The notes below the pieces were generated by a model. It did no database searches, was not told the origin of the DNA, and saw only the letters and a list, made by a program, of their open reading frames with translations. A DNA stretch of 64,000 nt from Clostridiales bacterium Firm_07 (GTDB lineage: Bacteria > Bacillota > Clostridia > Oscillospirales > CAG-272): positions 212,754 to 276,753 of the forward strand of contig LVAM01000019.1 in NCBI GenBank assembly GCA_001604005.1, in the 5' to 3' direction. Shown piece after piece: positions 1 to 8,372 of this stretch. How positions within the stretch are numbered: the stretch's first letter is position 1; the number at the start of each line of letters is the position of its first letter. Made by a program: the position numbers and the translations under genes.

Positions 1-850
1 TGAAATAAACGACCTGCAAAACGACCGAGGCCGTCTCGATCACCATCACGCCGCCGGCAAAAAGCAACAAGATCGCCTCGCCTGTGAGTATCCCCGCCGC
101 CGAGACCATTCCGCCGAGGAAAAGCGAGCCCGTATCACCCATAAACACCTTGGCGGGGTGAAGATTGAAAATGAGAAATCCGAGCATTGCGCCGAGCAGC
201 AACGCGCCGCAGAAAGCGACGTCGGCGCCCGCGCCCCGCACTCCGAGCAAAATGAGAAAGACGGCAAGTACGCCCGTGAGCGAGGAAAGAAGCCCGTCAA
301 CGCCGTCGGTGAGATTGAAAGCGTTTTCGATCCCCGTTATATAGAGAAGCGCGAGGGGGTAATAAAAAATACCAAGTTGCAAGATTTTCCCCGACACCGG
401 CAAGCGAACGCCCGTGTCAACGAGCGAGAGCGCGCGGGCAAGAAAGAGAAAAAGTGCGGCGGCAAGTAACTGCAACAGATATTTCTGCCACGCCGAAAGC
501 CCTTTGTTTTCTTTTTTGCGAAGTTTGCAATAATCATCGAAAAAGCCGATCCCGCCGGACAGCACGGCAAAAAGATACAGGAGCGATACCGCGTTCAACG
601 CGCTGTTTTCCCGCCTGAAAAACAAAAACACCCCACAGCAAAGCGCCGAGGCACCGATGCCCGCGATAAAACCGAGCCCGCCGAGCGTCGGCGTTCCCGC
701 CTTGCTCAGATGCCACGAAGGACCGATCTCCAAGATCGGTTGCGCAAGGTGCAGCCGCCGCAAGGCGGGCACCAAAAAGTATTCCGAGAGGGCGGTAAAG
801 AGAAAGGCGAGCAATGCCGCCGCAACATAAAAAGCCGGTGCGTGCATCAT
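1..850 (-). CDS. mraY: MraY, phospho-MurNAc-pentapeptide transferase (3' end outside window)
   Basis: Membrane enzyme that moves phospho-MurNAc-pentapeptide from UDP onto undecaprenyl phosphate, making lipid I. 283 codons are visible; the frame is open through the left edge, so the C-terminus is missing. Family motifs are clear: HLSKAGTPTLGG at about residues 47-58, the Asp pair GFFDDYCK at about 103-109, NAFNLTDGVDGL at about 176-187 and FMGDTGSLFLGG at about 236-247, set between hydrophobic helices. The start is the first of two adjacent ATGs; its ATGA overlaps the murF stop by four bases, implying translational coupling. It is the last visible gene of the dcw cluster. Confidence 0.97.
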   Translation of the reverse strand, partial: MMHAPAFYVAAALLAFLFTALSEYFLVPALRRLHLAQPILEIGPSWHLSKAGTPTLGGLGFIAGIGASALCCGVFLFFRRENSALNAVSLLYLFAVLSGGIGFFDDYCKLRKKENKGLSAWQKYLLQLLAAALFLFLARALSLVDTGVRLPVSGKILQLGIFYYPLALLYITGIENAFNLTDGVDGLLSSLTGVLAVFLILLGVRGAGADVAFCGALLLGAMLGFLIFNLHPAKVFMGDTGSLFLGGMVSAAGILTGEAILLLFAGGVMVIETASVVLQVVYF

Positions 851-2244
851 ATCGTTCCCTCCTTTACGACAAGCAGAAATTCATTCATACGCATCGCGCC
901 CGATCCTTTGAAAAGCACCGCCGCATCGGCGGGCAAAAGGCAAGGAAGGCTCTCTTTTAACCTTTCCCGCTCGTCTTTTCCGAAAATGTGTATATTCGAC
1001 GCGGGGATACCGCCGCGCGCGGCACCGCGCGCCGTGAAAGCCGCAAACTTTCCGTATGAAACGAGCAGCGACACGCCGCTTCGCGCGGCGGCTTCTCCCA
1101 GTGCGTCGTGCAAAGCTTCGCTGTATGCTCCGAGTTCCAGCATATCGCCGAGTACCGCGACCCGCACGCGATCTCCCGCGCGGTGCGCAAAACTTTCCAG
1201 CGCCCCGGCGACCGATTCGGGAGAAGCGTTGTACGTATCGTCAAAGAGCAATTTATCCCCCGCCTCCAAAACGCGAAAACGCGGCGTCTTTTTACCAGCC
1301 GCCGCCACGCCGCGCATGATCTCGTCGTCCGTCAGCCCAAGCAAAACGCCGACGGAAGCAAGGATTTCCAGCGCGCTGACGCCGATCTTGCCCGCTATCG
1401 GAAACGAAAGACCGCAAATTTTTCGCTCGTACCTATTTTGCGCCGTAAAATCCAGTGTGACACCTTTTTCACCGTTGACAATCTTTTCCGCGAAAAAATC
1501 CGCGCTCGCGCTCCCGAAATGAAAAATCTTTTCGGCGGGACAACCCAAAACGGCGTTCGGCACTTCCGCGGGAACAAGCGCCGCGCCTACGGGCGACAAA
1601 TGCGCCGTGATCTCGGCTTTTTCGGCTTGCAATGCCGCAAAATTGCCGTAATTTCCGATGTGCGCCGTACCGACGTTGGTCAGCACCGCAAGGTCGGGCA
1701 TTGCGGCGCGCGCCGGTTCGCGCATCTCGCCCGTGTGACTGACGCCGATCTCCGAAACCCAAAAATCCGACACCTCAAAGGAAAGGAGCGAGAGCGGCAT
1801 TCCGATATTGCTGTTGAAATTGCCGCGGCTGTACTGTACGCTGCCCTTTTCGCGCAAAAGCGCAGAGATCCCCTCTTTGGCGGTGGTTTTTCCCGTGCTT
1901 CCGGTGACGGCGACGACGGTTTTACCATAGCGGCGGCGGTATTCTCCCGCCGCGCGCAGGAGCGCAAACGTGACCGACGGCACAAAAAGCACACGCGCGT
2001 CGTCAGCGCGCGTTTTTTCTTCTGTCAGAACCGCCGCGGCGCCCGCGCGGAACGCGTCCTCGATAAAAACCGCACCGTTTTGCCGCTTTCCCGGCAAGGC
2101 GACGAAAAGATCGCCCGGCAATACCTCACGGGAGTCTGTCGCGATGCCCGCAAGCATACCCTGGGCGTCTTCGGTGCTCCCGACACCCAAAAAAGTGCGA
2201 AGCGCCGCGAGATCGCGACAGTTTTTCGCCAGTTCGATCCTCAT
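847..2244 (-). CDS. murF: MurF, UDP-MurNAc-tripeptide:D-Ala-D-Ala ligase
   Basis: Cytoplasmic Mur ligase that adds D-Ala-D-Ala to UDP-MurNAc-tripeptide. The 465-residue length is typical. It shows the ATP-binding loop VAVTGSTGKTTAKE at about residues 110-123, the central motif SEIGVSHTGEM, and a C-terminal ligase domain with DDTYNASPES. Its start ATG overlaps the murE stop by four bases, and its stop overlaps the mraY start in the same way, so murE, murF and mraY are tightly coupled. Confidence 0.97.
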   Translation of the reverse strand: MRIELAKNCRDLAALRTFLGVGSTEDAQGMLAGIATDSREVLPGDLFVALPGKRQNGAVFIEDAFRAGAAAVLTEEKTRADDARVLFVPSVTFALLRAAGEYRRRYGKTVVAVTGSTGKTTAKEGISALLREKGSVQYSRGNFNSNIGMPLSLLSFEVSDFWVSEIGVSHTGEMREPARAAMPDLAVLTNVGTAHIGNYGNFAALQAEKAEITAHLSPVGAALVPAEVPNAVLGCPAEKIFHFGSASADFFAEKIVNGEKGVTLDFTAQNRYERKICGLSFPIAGKIGVSALEILASVGVLLGLTDDEIMRGVAAAGKKTPRFRVLEAGDKLLFDDTYNASPESVAGALESFAHRAGDRVRVAVLGDMLELGAYSEALHDALGEAAARSGVSLLVSYGKFAAFTARGAARGGIPASNIHIFGKDERERLKESLPCLLPADAAVLFKGSGAMRMNEFLLVVKEGTI

Positions 2245-3710
2245 TTCCCCCCTCCTTTCTTCCGGCGCAAGAGTTCTTCGCGCACGACGTCACGCTCCGA
2301 AAACGGAAGGCGCTCTTGCCCGATGATCTCATATTCTTCGTGTCCTTTTCCCGCCAGAATCACGATGTCGCCGCTCTTTGCGTTTTGCAAGGCAAAAGCG
2401 ATCGCGTCTTTTCTGTTTTCGATCACGGTATGGGGCTTTTCTCTGTCCACACCGCGCAAAATGTCCCGCAGAATGTCGGCGGTCTTCTCGCTTCTGCTGT
2501 TATCCGCGGTCAGAATCAAAAAATCGGCAAGTCGGGATCCCACGCGCCCCATCACGGCACGTTTGGTGCGATCTCTGTCACCGCCGCACCCGAAAAGAAG
2601 GTGGATCTTCGCACCGCTTTCCCGTATATCGCGCACACTGTACAGCAGTTTTTCAAGAGCGTCCGGCGTGTGCGCGTAATCGATAAAAACCGTAATATCA
2701 TCCGTCTCGTCGCTCACGCGCTCCATACGCCCGCGAACACCCGAAAACGTGGAAAGCGCGTCCGCCGCCACGGCGTAAGGCACGCCGACGGACAGCGCCG
2801 TGAGCGCGGCAAGCGCTCCGTTTTCCACGAAAAAGTTTCCGACAAGCGGCAACGTGAAAGAATTTTCCTTGCCGTTCTCGAAAATAGAAAACGAGACGCC
2901 CCGACACCCGTCTGTGCGCGCTTTGCGCAGAGTTTGCGCGTCCAACCGCCAAAGCGGTACGTGCAGTCCGTCCGCAAGACGCTGTCCGTAAGGGGAAAAA
3001 CAATTGACCACCGCTCCCGCGCAAGCGGAAAACAGCTTGCGTTTTTCGGCAAAATAAGCTTCCATATCTCCGTGCAGATCAAGATGATCGGGTGAAAGAT
3101 TTGTAAACACGGCACGCTCGAAAAAAAGCGGATCGGTCTTGCGGAACGTCAGCGCGTGCGAACTGACTTCCATCACGACGTATCGCGCGCCCTTATCACG
3201 CATTTCGGCAAGCACGGCATAGAGTTGCGCCGGATCGGGCGTTGTCATATTGGCAAGGCGATCGGCGTTCGGCGCAGATATTTTCTTGCCGTCAAGAGAG
3301 CACTCCACCGTGCCGATCAGCCCGCAAGAAACTCCCGCGCGGCGCAAAACAGCGGCGATCATCGTGGAGACCGACGTCTTTCCGTTCGTCCCCGTAACGC
3401 CGATCAGGGAGAGAGTTTTGGCGGGGTGTCCGTACCACGCGTCATACAGTCTTGCCGTCGCCGCGCGCGCGTCCCGCACCGCAAAAGAAGGCGCGCCTTT
3501 TGCTTCTCTTTCCGCCACAATCAGCGCGGCGCCGCGCGCGATCGCTTCTCCGATATGGGAAAAGCCGTCTTCTCTCAATCCCGCAAGCGCCACAAATACG
3601 TTTCCCCGCGCAACGCGGCGCGAGTCGCATTCAATCCCGCTGATCTCAATGTTTTCAAGCGTCTTCGGACATACGTAGCCCGCCGACGCAAGCAGTTCTC
3701 TCAAAACCAT
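2241..3710 (-). CDS. murE: MurE, UDP-MurNAc-dipeptide:diamino acid ligase
   Basis: Adds the third amino acid of the stem peptide to UDP-MurNAc-L-Ala-D-Glu. The 489 residues include the ATP loop VTGTNGKTSVSTM at about 107-119, the HDLHGD-type region SPDHLDLHGDMEAY, and the C-terminal substrate-specificity site. That site reads TADNSRSEKTADI, where meso-diaminopimelate enzymes normally have DNPR. The Arg points to diaminopimelate, but the Pro is replaced by Ser. The start ATG follows GGAGGG by six bases. It lies 11 bases after the PBP gene and overlaps murF by four. Confidence 0.96.
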   Translation of the reverse strand: MVLRELLASAGYVCPKTLENIEISGIECDSRRVARGNVFVALAGLREDGFSHIGEAIARGAALIVAEREAKGAPSFAVRDARAATARLYDAWYGHPAKTLSLIGVTGTNGKTSVSTMIAAVLRRAGVSCGLIGTVECSLDGKKISAPNADRLANMTTPDPAQLYAVLAEMRDKGARYVVMEVSSHALTFRKTDPLFFERAVFTNLSPDHLDLHGDMEAYFAEKRKLFSACAGAVVNCFSPYGQRLADGLHVPLWRLDAQTLRKARTDGCRGVSFSIFENGKENSFTLPLVGNFFVENGALAALTALSVGVPYAVAADALSTFSGVRGRMERVSDETDDITVFIDYAHTPDALEKLLYSVRDIRESGAKIHLLFGCGGDRDRTKRAVMGRVGSRLADFLILTADNSRSEKTADILRDILRGVDREKPHTVIENRKDAIAFALQNAKSGDIVILAGKGHEEYEIIGQERLPFSERDVVREELLRRKKGGGK

Positions 3711-3721
3711 CTCGCGCCCTC

Positions 3722-5959
3722 CTATTCGTCTTTTTCATCATACAAAAAGCGCACGGTGACCACGCTTCCGCGCGGCAAAGAAACGCCCGGCGCCGGATAT
3801 TGCGCGGCAACGTTTTTACTCGACCGCAAAAAATCGCGCGCGCCCTCGATCGCCACGTTAAATCCCGCGTCCACCAGCGTTCTGTTCGCCTCCGCGGCGC
3901 TTTTTCCCACCACGTCCGGCACCGAAAGCGGGGTCGTCTCTTCTTCCGTAAAGCGAAGCGAAACGCTTGCCCCGTTCTTTTTTATGCGGCTTCCGACCGC
4001 AGGCGATTGCGCAAGCACGCGATCGCCCTCGCCGGAGAACACCGCCGCGATGCCCGCCTCGGATAAAAGTTCTTCAGCTTCTTCCCGCGTCATACCGATA
4101 CAGTTCGGCACGCCTACCGTGAGATTTTCCTCTTCCTCTTCCGTATACCGCGCCTCGACGCCGAGATACGGCAAAATATCCTCCATCACATTGGCAAGAT
4201 ACGGTGCGGCAACCACGCTGCCGTACCGCACGCCGCCGCTCGGTTCATCCACCTCGATAATGACCGCCACGCGGGGTTCGTCGGCGGGCGCGTATCCCAC
4301 GCAAGAACCGATACGCGCGCTCGCGTCGTCGCCGATCTTCTCCGAAGTGCCTGTTTTTGCCGCCACGCGATACCCGGGCACATAAGCGTTTTTGGCGCCG
4401 CCGTCGCCCGAGACGCCTTCTTCAAGGATCGCGGAGATCGTTTTGGCGGTTTTCTCGCTGATCACGCGGCGGCGCACCGCCCTTTCGTGCTCATATACCA
4501 CGTTTCCGTCACTATCCGTCATTCGCTCCACCAAATAGGGCGAGAGCAATTCCCCTCCGTTCGCCACGGCGCTGACCGCCGAGATCATCTGCAAAAGCGA
4601 CACTTTGAAGTTCTGTCCGAAAGAGGCGGTGGCAAGATCCAGTTCCGTAAACTTGGACGGCGCGTGGAAAATGGAGTTTCCCTCACCGGGTAGGTCGATC
4701 CCCGTCTTTTCCAGCAAGCCGAAATTCCGCACATATTGGTAAAACTTATCTTTTCCGAGCCTTGCGGCGATCGTCATCATCACGGGATTGCAGGAGTTCT
4801 GCAGCCCCTCTTTGAAAGTCAGGCTCCCGTGCCCGCCCGCTTTGTGGCAGTGGATATTCCGATCCGCCACGGTCAGCGCGCCGCTGCAAAAGAATCGCTC
4901 GTCAAGATTTGTCACCGCCCCCTCTTCCAGTACCATAGAACAAGTGAGAGTTTTAAAAGTGGAACCGGGCATATAGATCTCGGTGACCGCTTTATTCGAC
5001 CACGTTTCAAGCAACAACCGGCTTTTCTCCGCCGCGTATTCTTCGCTTGCGGGATCAACTCCCAGCGCGTCTATCGCTTTTTGTGACGCGGCATTGAGCG
5101 CAAAAGGCTCGTTGAGATCGAACGAGGGCGCCGTTGCCATAGCGAGGATCGCGCCGCTCTCCACATCCATCACAATGCCGCACACGCGGTTTTTCGCGCC
5201 GGATTCGAGCAACGTTTTGTTCAGTTCCCGTTCCAAAACAGACTGTATGTAGGCGTCCAGCGTGGTATAAAGCGTATATCCGTTCTCGGCGGGAATATAT
5301 GCTTCATAGGCGTTTGGCATTTCGTTTCCGCGGGAATCCCGCGCCGTAACATAGGATCCGTTTTTGCCGCGAAGCGCCGCGTCGTATTGCAGTTCAAGCC
5401 CGTAGAGTCCCTGCCCGTCACTGCCGGTAAAGCCAAGACAATGCGCCGCAAGCGAACCATACGGATAATAGCGCGTCGTGACCGCTTCCACGGCGATCAT
5501 TTCATAAAATTTGTTTTCTCCGATAAATCGTAAAACGCGATTTGCCGTTTCGGTATCGAGATTTTGCGCCACCGTGCGGGAGAGCGCGGTTTTATGCGCA
5601 AGATGCTCCCGCACTTTCTCGATATTCAAAGATAAGATTTCGGAAAGCCCCGCCGCTATCCTTTCCCGCGTCTCATCGGCGCTCGCGGATCGTTCGATAA
5701 CGTTCGGAAAAAGCGACACGCGATATACCGTCCGATTTTCCGCCAAAACCCGCCCCGCGCTGTCCAAAATGACACCGCGTTCTGCGCGCACCGGGGAGGC
5801 GGTGGTCAGTTGGTCGATCACCTTTTTTTGATAGTGCTCAAATTGAAAAAATTGTATCGCGAAAACGCGGAAAAGAAGAAAAAGAAAGACCGCCAACAAA
5901 AAAACGGCCATCAGTGACGAACGCTTTAATGTTCTGCGGTCTATCGAGAGTTTCGCCAT
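3722..5959 (-). CDS. Class B penicillin-binding protein with two PASTA domains (SpoVD/FtsI type)
   Basis: Division- or spore-cortex-type transpeptidase that cross-links peptidoglycan. 745 residues from an ATG preceded by GGGGAGG; an in-frame upstream start would add 24 residues before this site and is unlikely. A membrane anchor lies at about residues 15-37, then a PBP dimerisation region, then the transpeptidase: nucleophile Ser333 in STFK, Ser389 in SCN, and Lys535 in KTGT. Two PASTA repeats occupy about 613-670 and 675-740. Bacillus FtsI lies at this locus next to SpoVD; only one such gene is present here, so vegetative and sporulation roles cannot be separated. Confidence 0.93.
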   Translation of the reverse strand: MAKLSIDRRTLKRSSLMAVFLLAVFLFLLFRVFAIQFFQFEHYQKKVIDQLTTASPVRAERGVILDSAGRVLAENRTVYRVSLFPNVIERSASADETRERIAAGLSEILSLNIEKVREHLAHKTALSRTVAQNLDTETANRVLRFIGENKFYEMIAVEAVTTRYYPYGSLAAHCLGFTGSDGQGLYGLELQYDAALRGKNGSYVTARDSRGNEMPNAYEAYIPAENGYTLYTTLDAYIQSVLERELNKTLLESGAKNRVCGIVMDVESGAILAMATAPSFDLNEPFALNAASQKAIDALGVDPASEEYAAEKSRLLLETWSNKAVTEIYMPGSTFKTLTCSMVLEEGAVTNLDERFFCSGALTVADRNIHCHKAGGHGSLTFKEGLQNSCNPVMMTIAARLGKDKFYQYVRNFGLLEKTGIDLPGEGNSIFHAPSKFTELDLATASFGQNFKVSLLQMISAVSAVANGGELLSPYLVERMTDSDGNVVYEHERAVRRRVISEKTAKTISAILEEGVSGDGGAKNAYVPGYRVAAKTGTSEKIGDDASARIGSCVGYAPADEPRVAVIIEVDEPSGGVRYGSVVAAPYLANVMEDILPYLGVEARYTEEEEENLTVGVPNCIGMTREEAEELLSEAGIAAVFSGEGDRVLAQSPAVGSRIKKNGASVSLRFTEEETTPLSVPDVVGKSAAEANRTLVDAGFNVAIEGARDFLRSSKNVAAQYPAPGVSLPRGSVVTVRFLYDEKDE

Positions 5960-6065
5960 AACATCCTCCCCAACGAAAAAGCGGATCTCTTCCCTTGCGG
6001 GGTCGAGATCCGCCGATACGGCGCGACTCACGCCGCAACCATACTATATTCGTCGGGGTGCTTTT

Positions 6066-6782
6066 TTATGACTTGAAGAGTGTGGCAAGGGCGTCGAGCA
6101 ACGCGGAATACCCCGTACCGGAGGTGTCGGTATCCAAAATCTCCACGGCATCCTCGCCGTCAAGATCCAAATATGTGACGGGAAGTTCTTCTTTCGGTAC
6201 AAATCCGTATTCAGCGGCAAGGCGGTCGATCTCGGCGTCTTTGTTTTTGTTTTCCAAAGCGTTTTGGCGATCGGCGCGCACTTCTTCCAATTCCGCGATT
6301 TCAAGTTCGGCACGGAGCATTTCTTCGTGGCTTTTTTTGAGCATTGTACCGCTTACGGCGAAAAGAACGAGCGAGAGCATCAGCATCATCGCGAAAATGC
6401 CCTGCAACAGCGTAAAACGCGGTTTTGAAAAGCGGACTTGCCCTATATTCACATTCGTTTGCACGCGCGGCGAAGTGTTTTCCGTCTTGCTTGATTTTTT
6501 GGAGGCCGCACGCGCAAGATCCGCGCGCACGCGCTCGATCTTTCCCTCGCCGTAAGTGCGCTCGTAATAGCGCACGAAATCCTCCGCGCCTCCGATGGTA
6601 AAGCCGCCGGAGCCGTTATCGTCAAGGAAAATAACGCTGTCTACGTTAGACGCGGGAGTATGATCGATCTTGCGCCCTTTCAACGCTTCTTCCGCTCTTT
6701 TGCCGTATTCACCGCAAAAAGCGGCAAACGCGCTTTTGTAGTCCTCGTGAAAATATACCTTTTCATAGGTTTGAGCACTCAT
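6066..6782 (-). CDS. FtsL/DivIC-like division protein with a long N-terminal extension
   Basis: Sits between rsmH and the PBP gene, the invariant position of ftsL. 238 residues: a hydrophilic N-terminal region of about 120, one membrane helix at about 123-144, then a charged coiled-coil stretch at about 148-195 ending in LAAEYGFVPKEEL, which resembles the end of FtsL/DivIC coiled coils. FtsL is normally about 90-130 residues, so the cytoplasmic part is unusually long. The start ATG follows AAAGGAG at normal spacing. The name rests on position and topology, because FtsL sequence is poorly conserved. Confidence 0.72.
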   Translation of the reverse strand: MSAQTYEKVYFHEDYKSAFAAFCGEYGKRAEEALKGRKIDHTPASNVDSVIFLDDNGSGGFTIGGAEDFVRYYERTYGEGKIERVRADLARAASKKSSKTENTSPRVQTNVNIGQVRFSKPRFTLLQGIFAMMLMLSLVLFAVSGTMLKKSHEEMLRAELEIAELEEVRADRQNALENKNKDAEIDRLAAEYGFVPKEELPVTYLDLDGEDAVEILDTDTSGTGYSALLDALATLFKS

Positions 6783-6800
6783 AGGTCATACTCCTTTCTT

Positions 6801-7736
6801 TTAACATTTTTCCGCTACGCGCAGTTTTGCCGAATGAGCACGCGGGTTTTCTTCCAACTCCTTTGCCCCCGGCACGATGGGTTTTTTAGTGATGATTCTG
6901 ATCTTCGGTTTATTGTGACAAACGCAGATCGGGAGCGTTTTCGGGCAAATACAGCCTTTCGCGAGATCGACGAAAGTTTCTTTTACGATGCGATCTTCAA
7001 GCGAGTGAAACGTGATGATCGCGATCCTGCCGCCTCTCGACAGATGAGAAACGGCGCTTCGGATCGTTGGGGCGATCACATCCAATTCCCCGTTCACGGC
7101 GATACGGATCGCTTGAAAGGTGCGTTTTGCGGGGTGTCCGCCGTCGCGCGCCGCAACGGGAATAGCGCCCTCGATCAGCGAAACCAGTTCACCGGTCGTT
7201 TCGATCGGCTTTTTTGCTCGTTCTCCCACTATGCGCGCCGCGATGCGCGGTGCGAATTTTTCCTCGCCGTAGACAAAGAGAATGCGGCGTAATTCTTCTT
7301 CCGAATATGTGTTGACCACCGTATAGGCGGAAAGTTCCTGTCTTTGGTCCATCCGCATATCGAGCGGCGCGTCGTTCCGATAGGAAAAACCGCGTTCCGG
7401 CGCGTCAAATTGATACGAAGAAACACCGAGATCCAAAAGGAAACCGTCGATCTCGCTTATGCCGTTTTCCGAAAGCACGTCGGCAAGTTCGGAAAAATTG
7501 TGCCGCGCAAAGGTCACGCGCCCCGCAAAAGGGGCAAGCCGCTCTTTGGCGGCGGCAAGCGCGGCGGCATCACGGTCGATGCCGATAAGGCGCCCTGTCG
7601 TCAGTTTTGCCGCAATGGCGGCAGAATGTCCCCCGCCCCCCAGCGTTCCGTCGACATAAGTACCGTCGGGACGCACAAGAAGCGCGTCGACTGCTTCACA
7701 AAGCAAGACCGAGCGATGCGAAAACGGCGTCGCCAT
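6801..7736 (-). CDS. rsmH: RsmH (MraW), 16S rRNA C1402 N4-methyltransferase
   Basis: Methylates N4 of C1402 in 16S rRNA using S-adenosylmethionine. 311 residues, the usual length. Motifs seen: FSHRSVLLCEAVDAL at the N-terminus, the SAM-binding VDGTLGGGGHSAAI, GFLLDLGVSSYQFD, RVFSYR-type FSYRNDAPLDMRMD, and the late IITFHSLEDRIVK. The chosen ATG matches the family N-terminus; a longer in-frame start would run back into mraZ. One base separates it from the mraZ stop. Confidence 0.97.
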   Translation of the reverse strand: MATPFSHRSVLLCEAVDALLVRPDGTYVDGTLGGGGHSAAIAAKLTTGRLIGIDRDAAALAAAKERLAPFAGRVTFARHNFSELADVLSENGISEIDGFLLDLGVSSYQFDAPERGFSYRNDAPLDMRMDQRQELSAYTVVNTYSEEELRRILFVYGEEKFAPRIAARIVGERAKKPIETTGELVSLIEGAIPVAARDGGHPAKRTFQAIRIAVNGELDVIAPTIRSAVSHLSRGGRIAIITFHSLEDRIVKETFVDLAKGCICPKTLPICVCHNKPKIRIITKKPIVPGAKELEENPRAHSAKLRVAEKC

Positions 7737-7737
7737 A

Positions 7738-8172
7738 TCAATATCCGTTCTCTTCCAGTGCGCGGCGAATGGCGTCGGTATCGATCTCCCGTGCGCCGTA
7801 CGTCTTTTCCGACCAAATCTCTCCGAAATCGCCGCAACCGACCAAAACAAGATTGCGGTCGCTCTCTTCATCTGCCTGAACGCCGATGAAGCGGAGCAAT
7901 TCTTCACTGAGCAACACTCTGCCGAGCGAATCGGGAGAGACTTTGATTGCGTCGTGATAGAGATACCAATATGTTTCTTCCGCTACTTTTCGCGGCAGTT
8001 TTTTAAGCGGCTCGATATATTCTTTCCAAGCGGGGATCGAAAAGAAACGAAGGCACGCGCCTCTGATGCTGCGCACGATCATAATCTCTTCTCCGAGATC
8101 CTCGCGCAGTTTGGCAGGCATCGAAACGCGACGTTTCGGATCCAGCGTGTGATGATATTCCCCGAACAGCAT
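7738..8172 (-). CDS. mraZ: MraZ, transcriptional regulator of the dcw cluster
   Basis: Ring-forming DNA-binding protein with two SpoVT/AbrB-like halves that represses its own operon. 144 residues starting MLFGEYHHTLD, which matches the family N-terminus. Both halves carry the DxxGR-type signature: DPKRRVSMPAKLRE and DSLGRVLLSEELLRF. The ATG follows a near-perfect AAAGGAGGT. It is the first gene of the cluster, directly downstream of a consensus promoter. Confidence 0.96.
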   Translation of the reverse strand: MLFGEYHHTLDPKRRVSMPAKLREDLGEEIMIVRSIRGACLRFFSIPAWKEYIEPLKKLPRKVAEETYWYLYHDAIKVSPDSLGRVLLSEELLRFIGVQADEESDRNLVLVGCGDFGEIWSEKTYGAREIDTDAIRRALEENGY

Positions 8173-8184
8173 CTCGATACCTCC

Positions 8185-8224
8185 TTTCTTTCCATTGCAT
8201 AACATTTTTTTACATTTCTTTCCA
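8185..8224 (-). promoter_or_regulatory. Direct repeat in the mraZ leader, candidate MraZ operator
   Basis: The 10-mer TGGAAAGAAA occurs twice on the minus strand, at 8224-8215 and 8194-8185, exactly 30 bases apart. The first copy covers the predicted transcription start and the second overlaps the mraZ ribosome binding site. MraZ binds direct repeats upstream of its own gene in other bacteria; assigning these copies to MraZ is inference. Confidence 0.4.
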
Positions 8225-8233
8225 CTTGGTTAC

Positions 8234-8263
8234 ATTATACCGAACATTTCAACAACTTGTCAA
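8234..8263 (-). promoter_or_regulatory. SigmaA promoter of the mraZ/dcw operon
   Basis: On the minus strand TTGACA (8263-8258) and a perfect TATAAT (8239-8234) are separated by 18 bases, with mraZ starting about 60 bases downstream. Confidence 0.85.
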
Positions 8264-8329
8264 GAGTTTTTTGAAAAAATGACAAAAATTTTTTCGCTTT
8301 TGCCGAAATCCCGCAAAAAAGCACAAAAA

Positions 8330-8360
8330 AATCCCCTTTCGCGTGACACGAAAGGGGATT
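8330..8360. terminator. Bidirectional-looking rho-independent terminator
   Basis: A perfect 12-base stem (8330-8341 with 8349-8360, CCCCTTTCG/CGAAAGGGG core) has a 7-base loop and A/T runs on both sides. It ends the lamin-tail operon and separates it from the mraZ promoter. Confidence 0.9.
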
Positions 8361-8372
8361 TTTTATCATGGG

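Noticed and set aside
46-716. Short frames on both strands in the first 700 bases
   Set aside because: The real gene is mraY in another minus frame, open to the window edge and carrying all family motifs.
1108-2679. A 523-codon plus-strand frame over murF and murE
   Set aside because: Antisense to two clearly identified Mur ligases.
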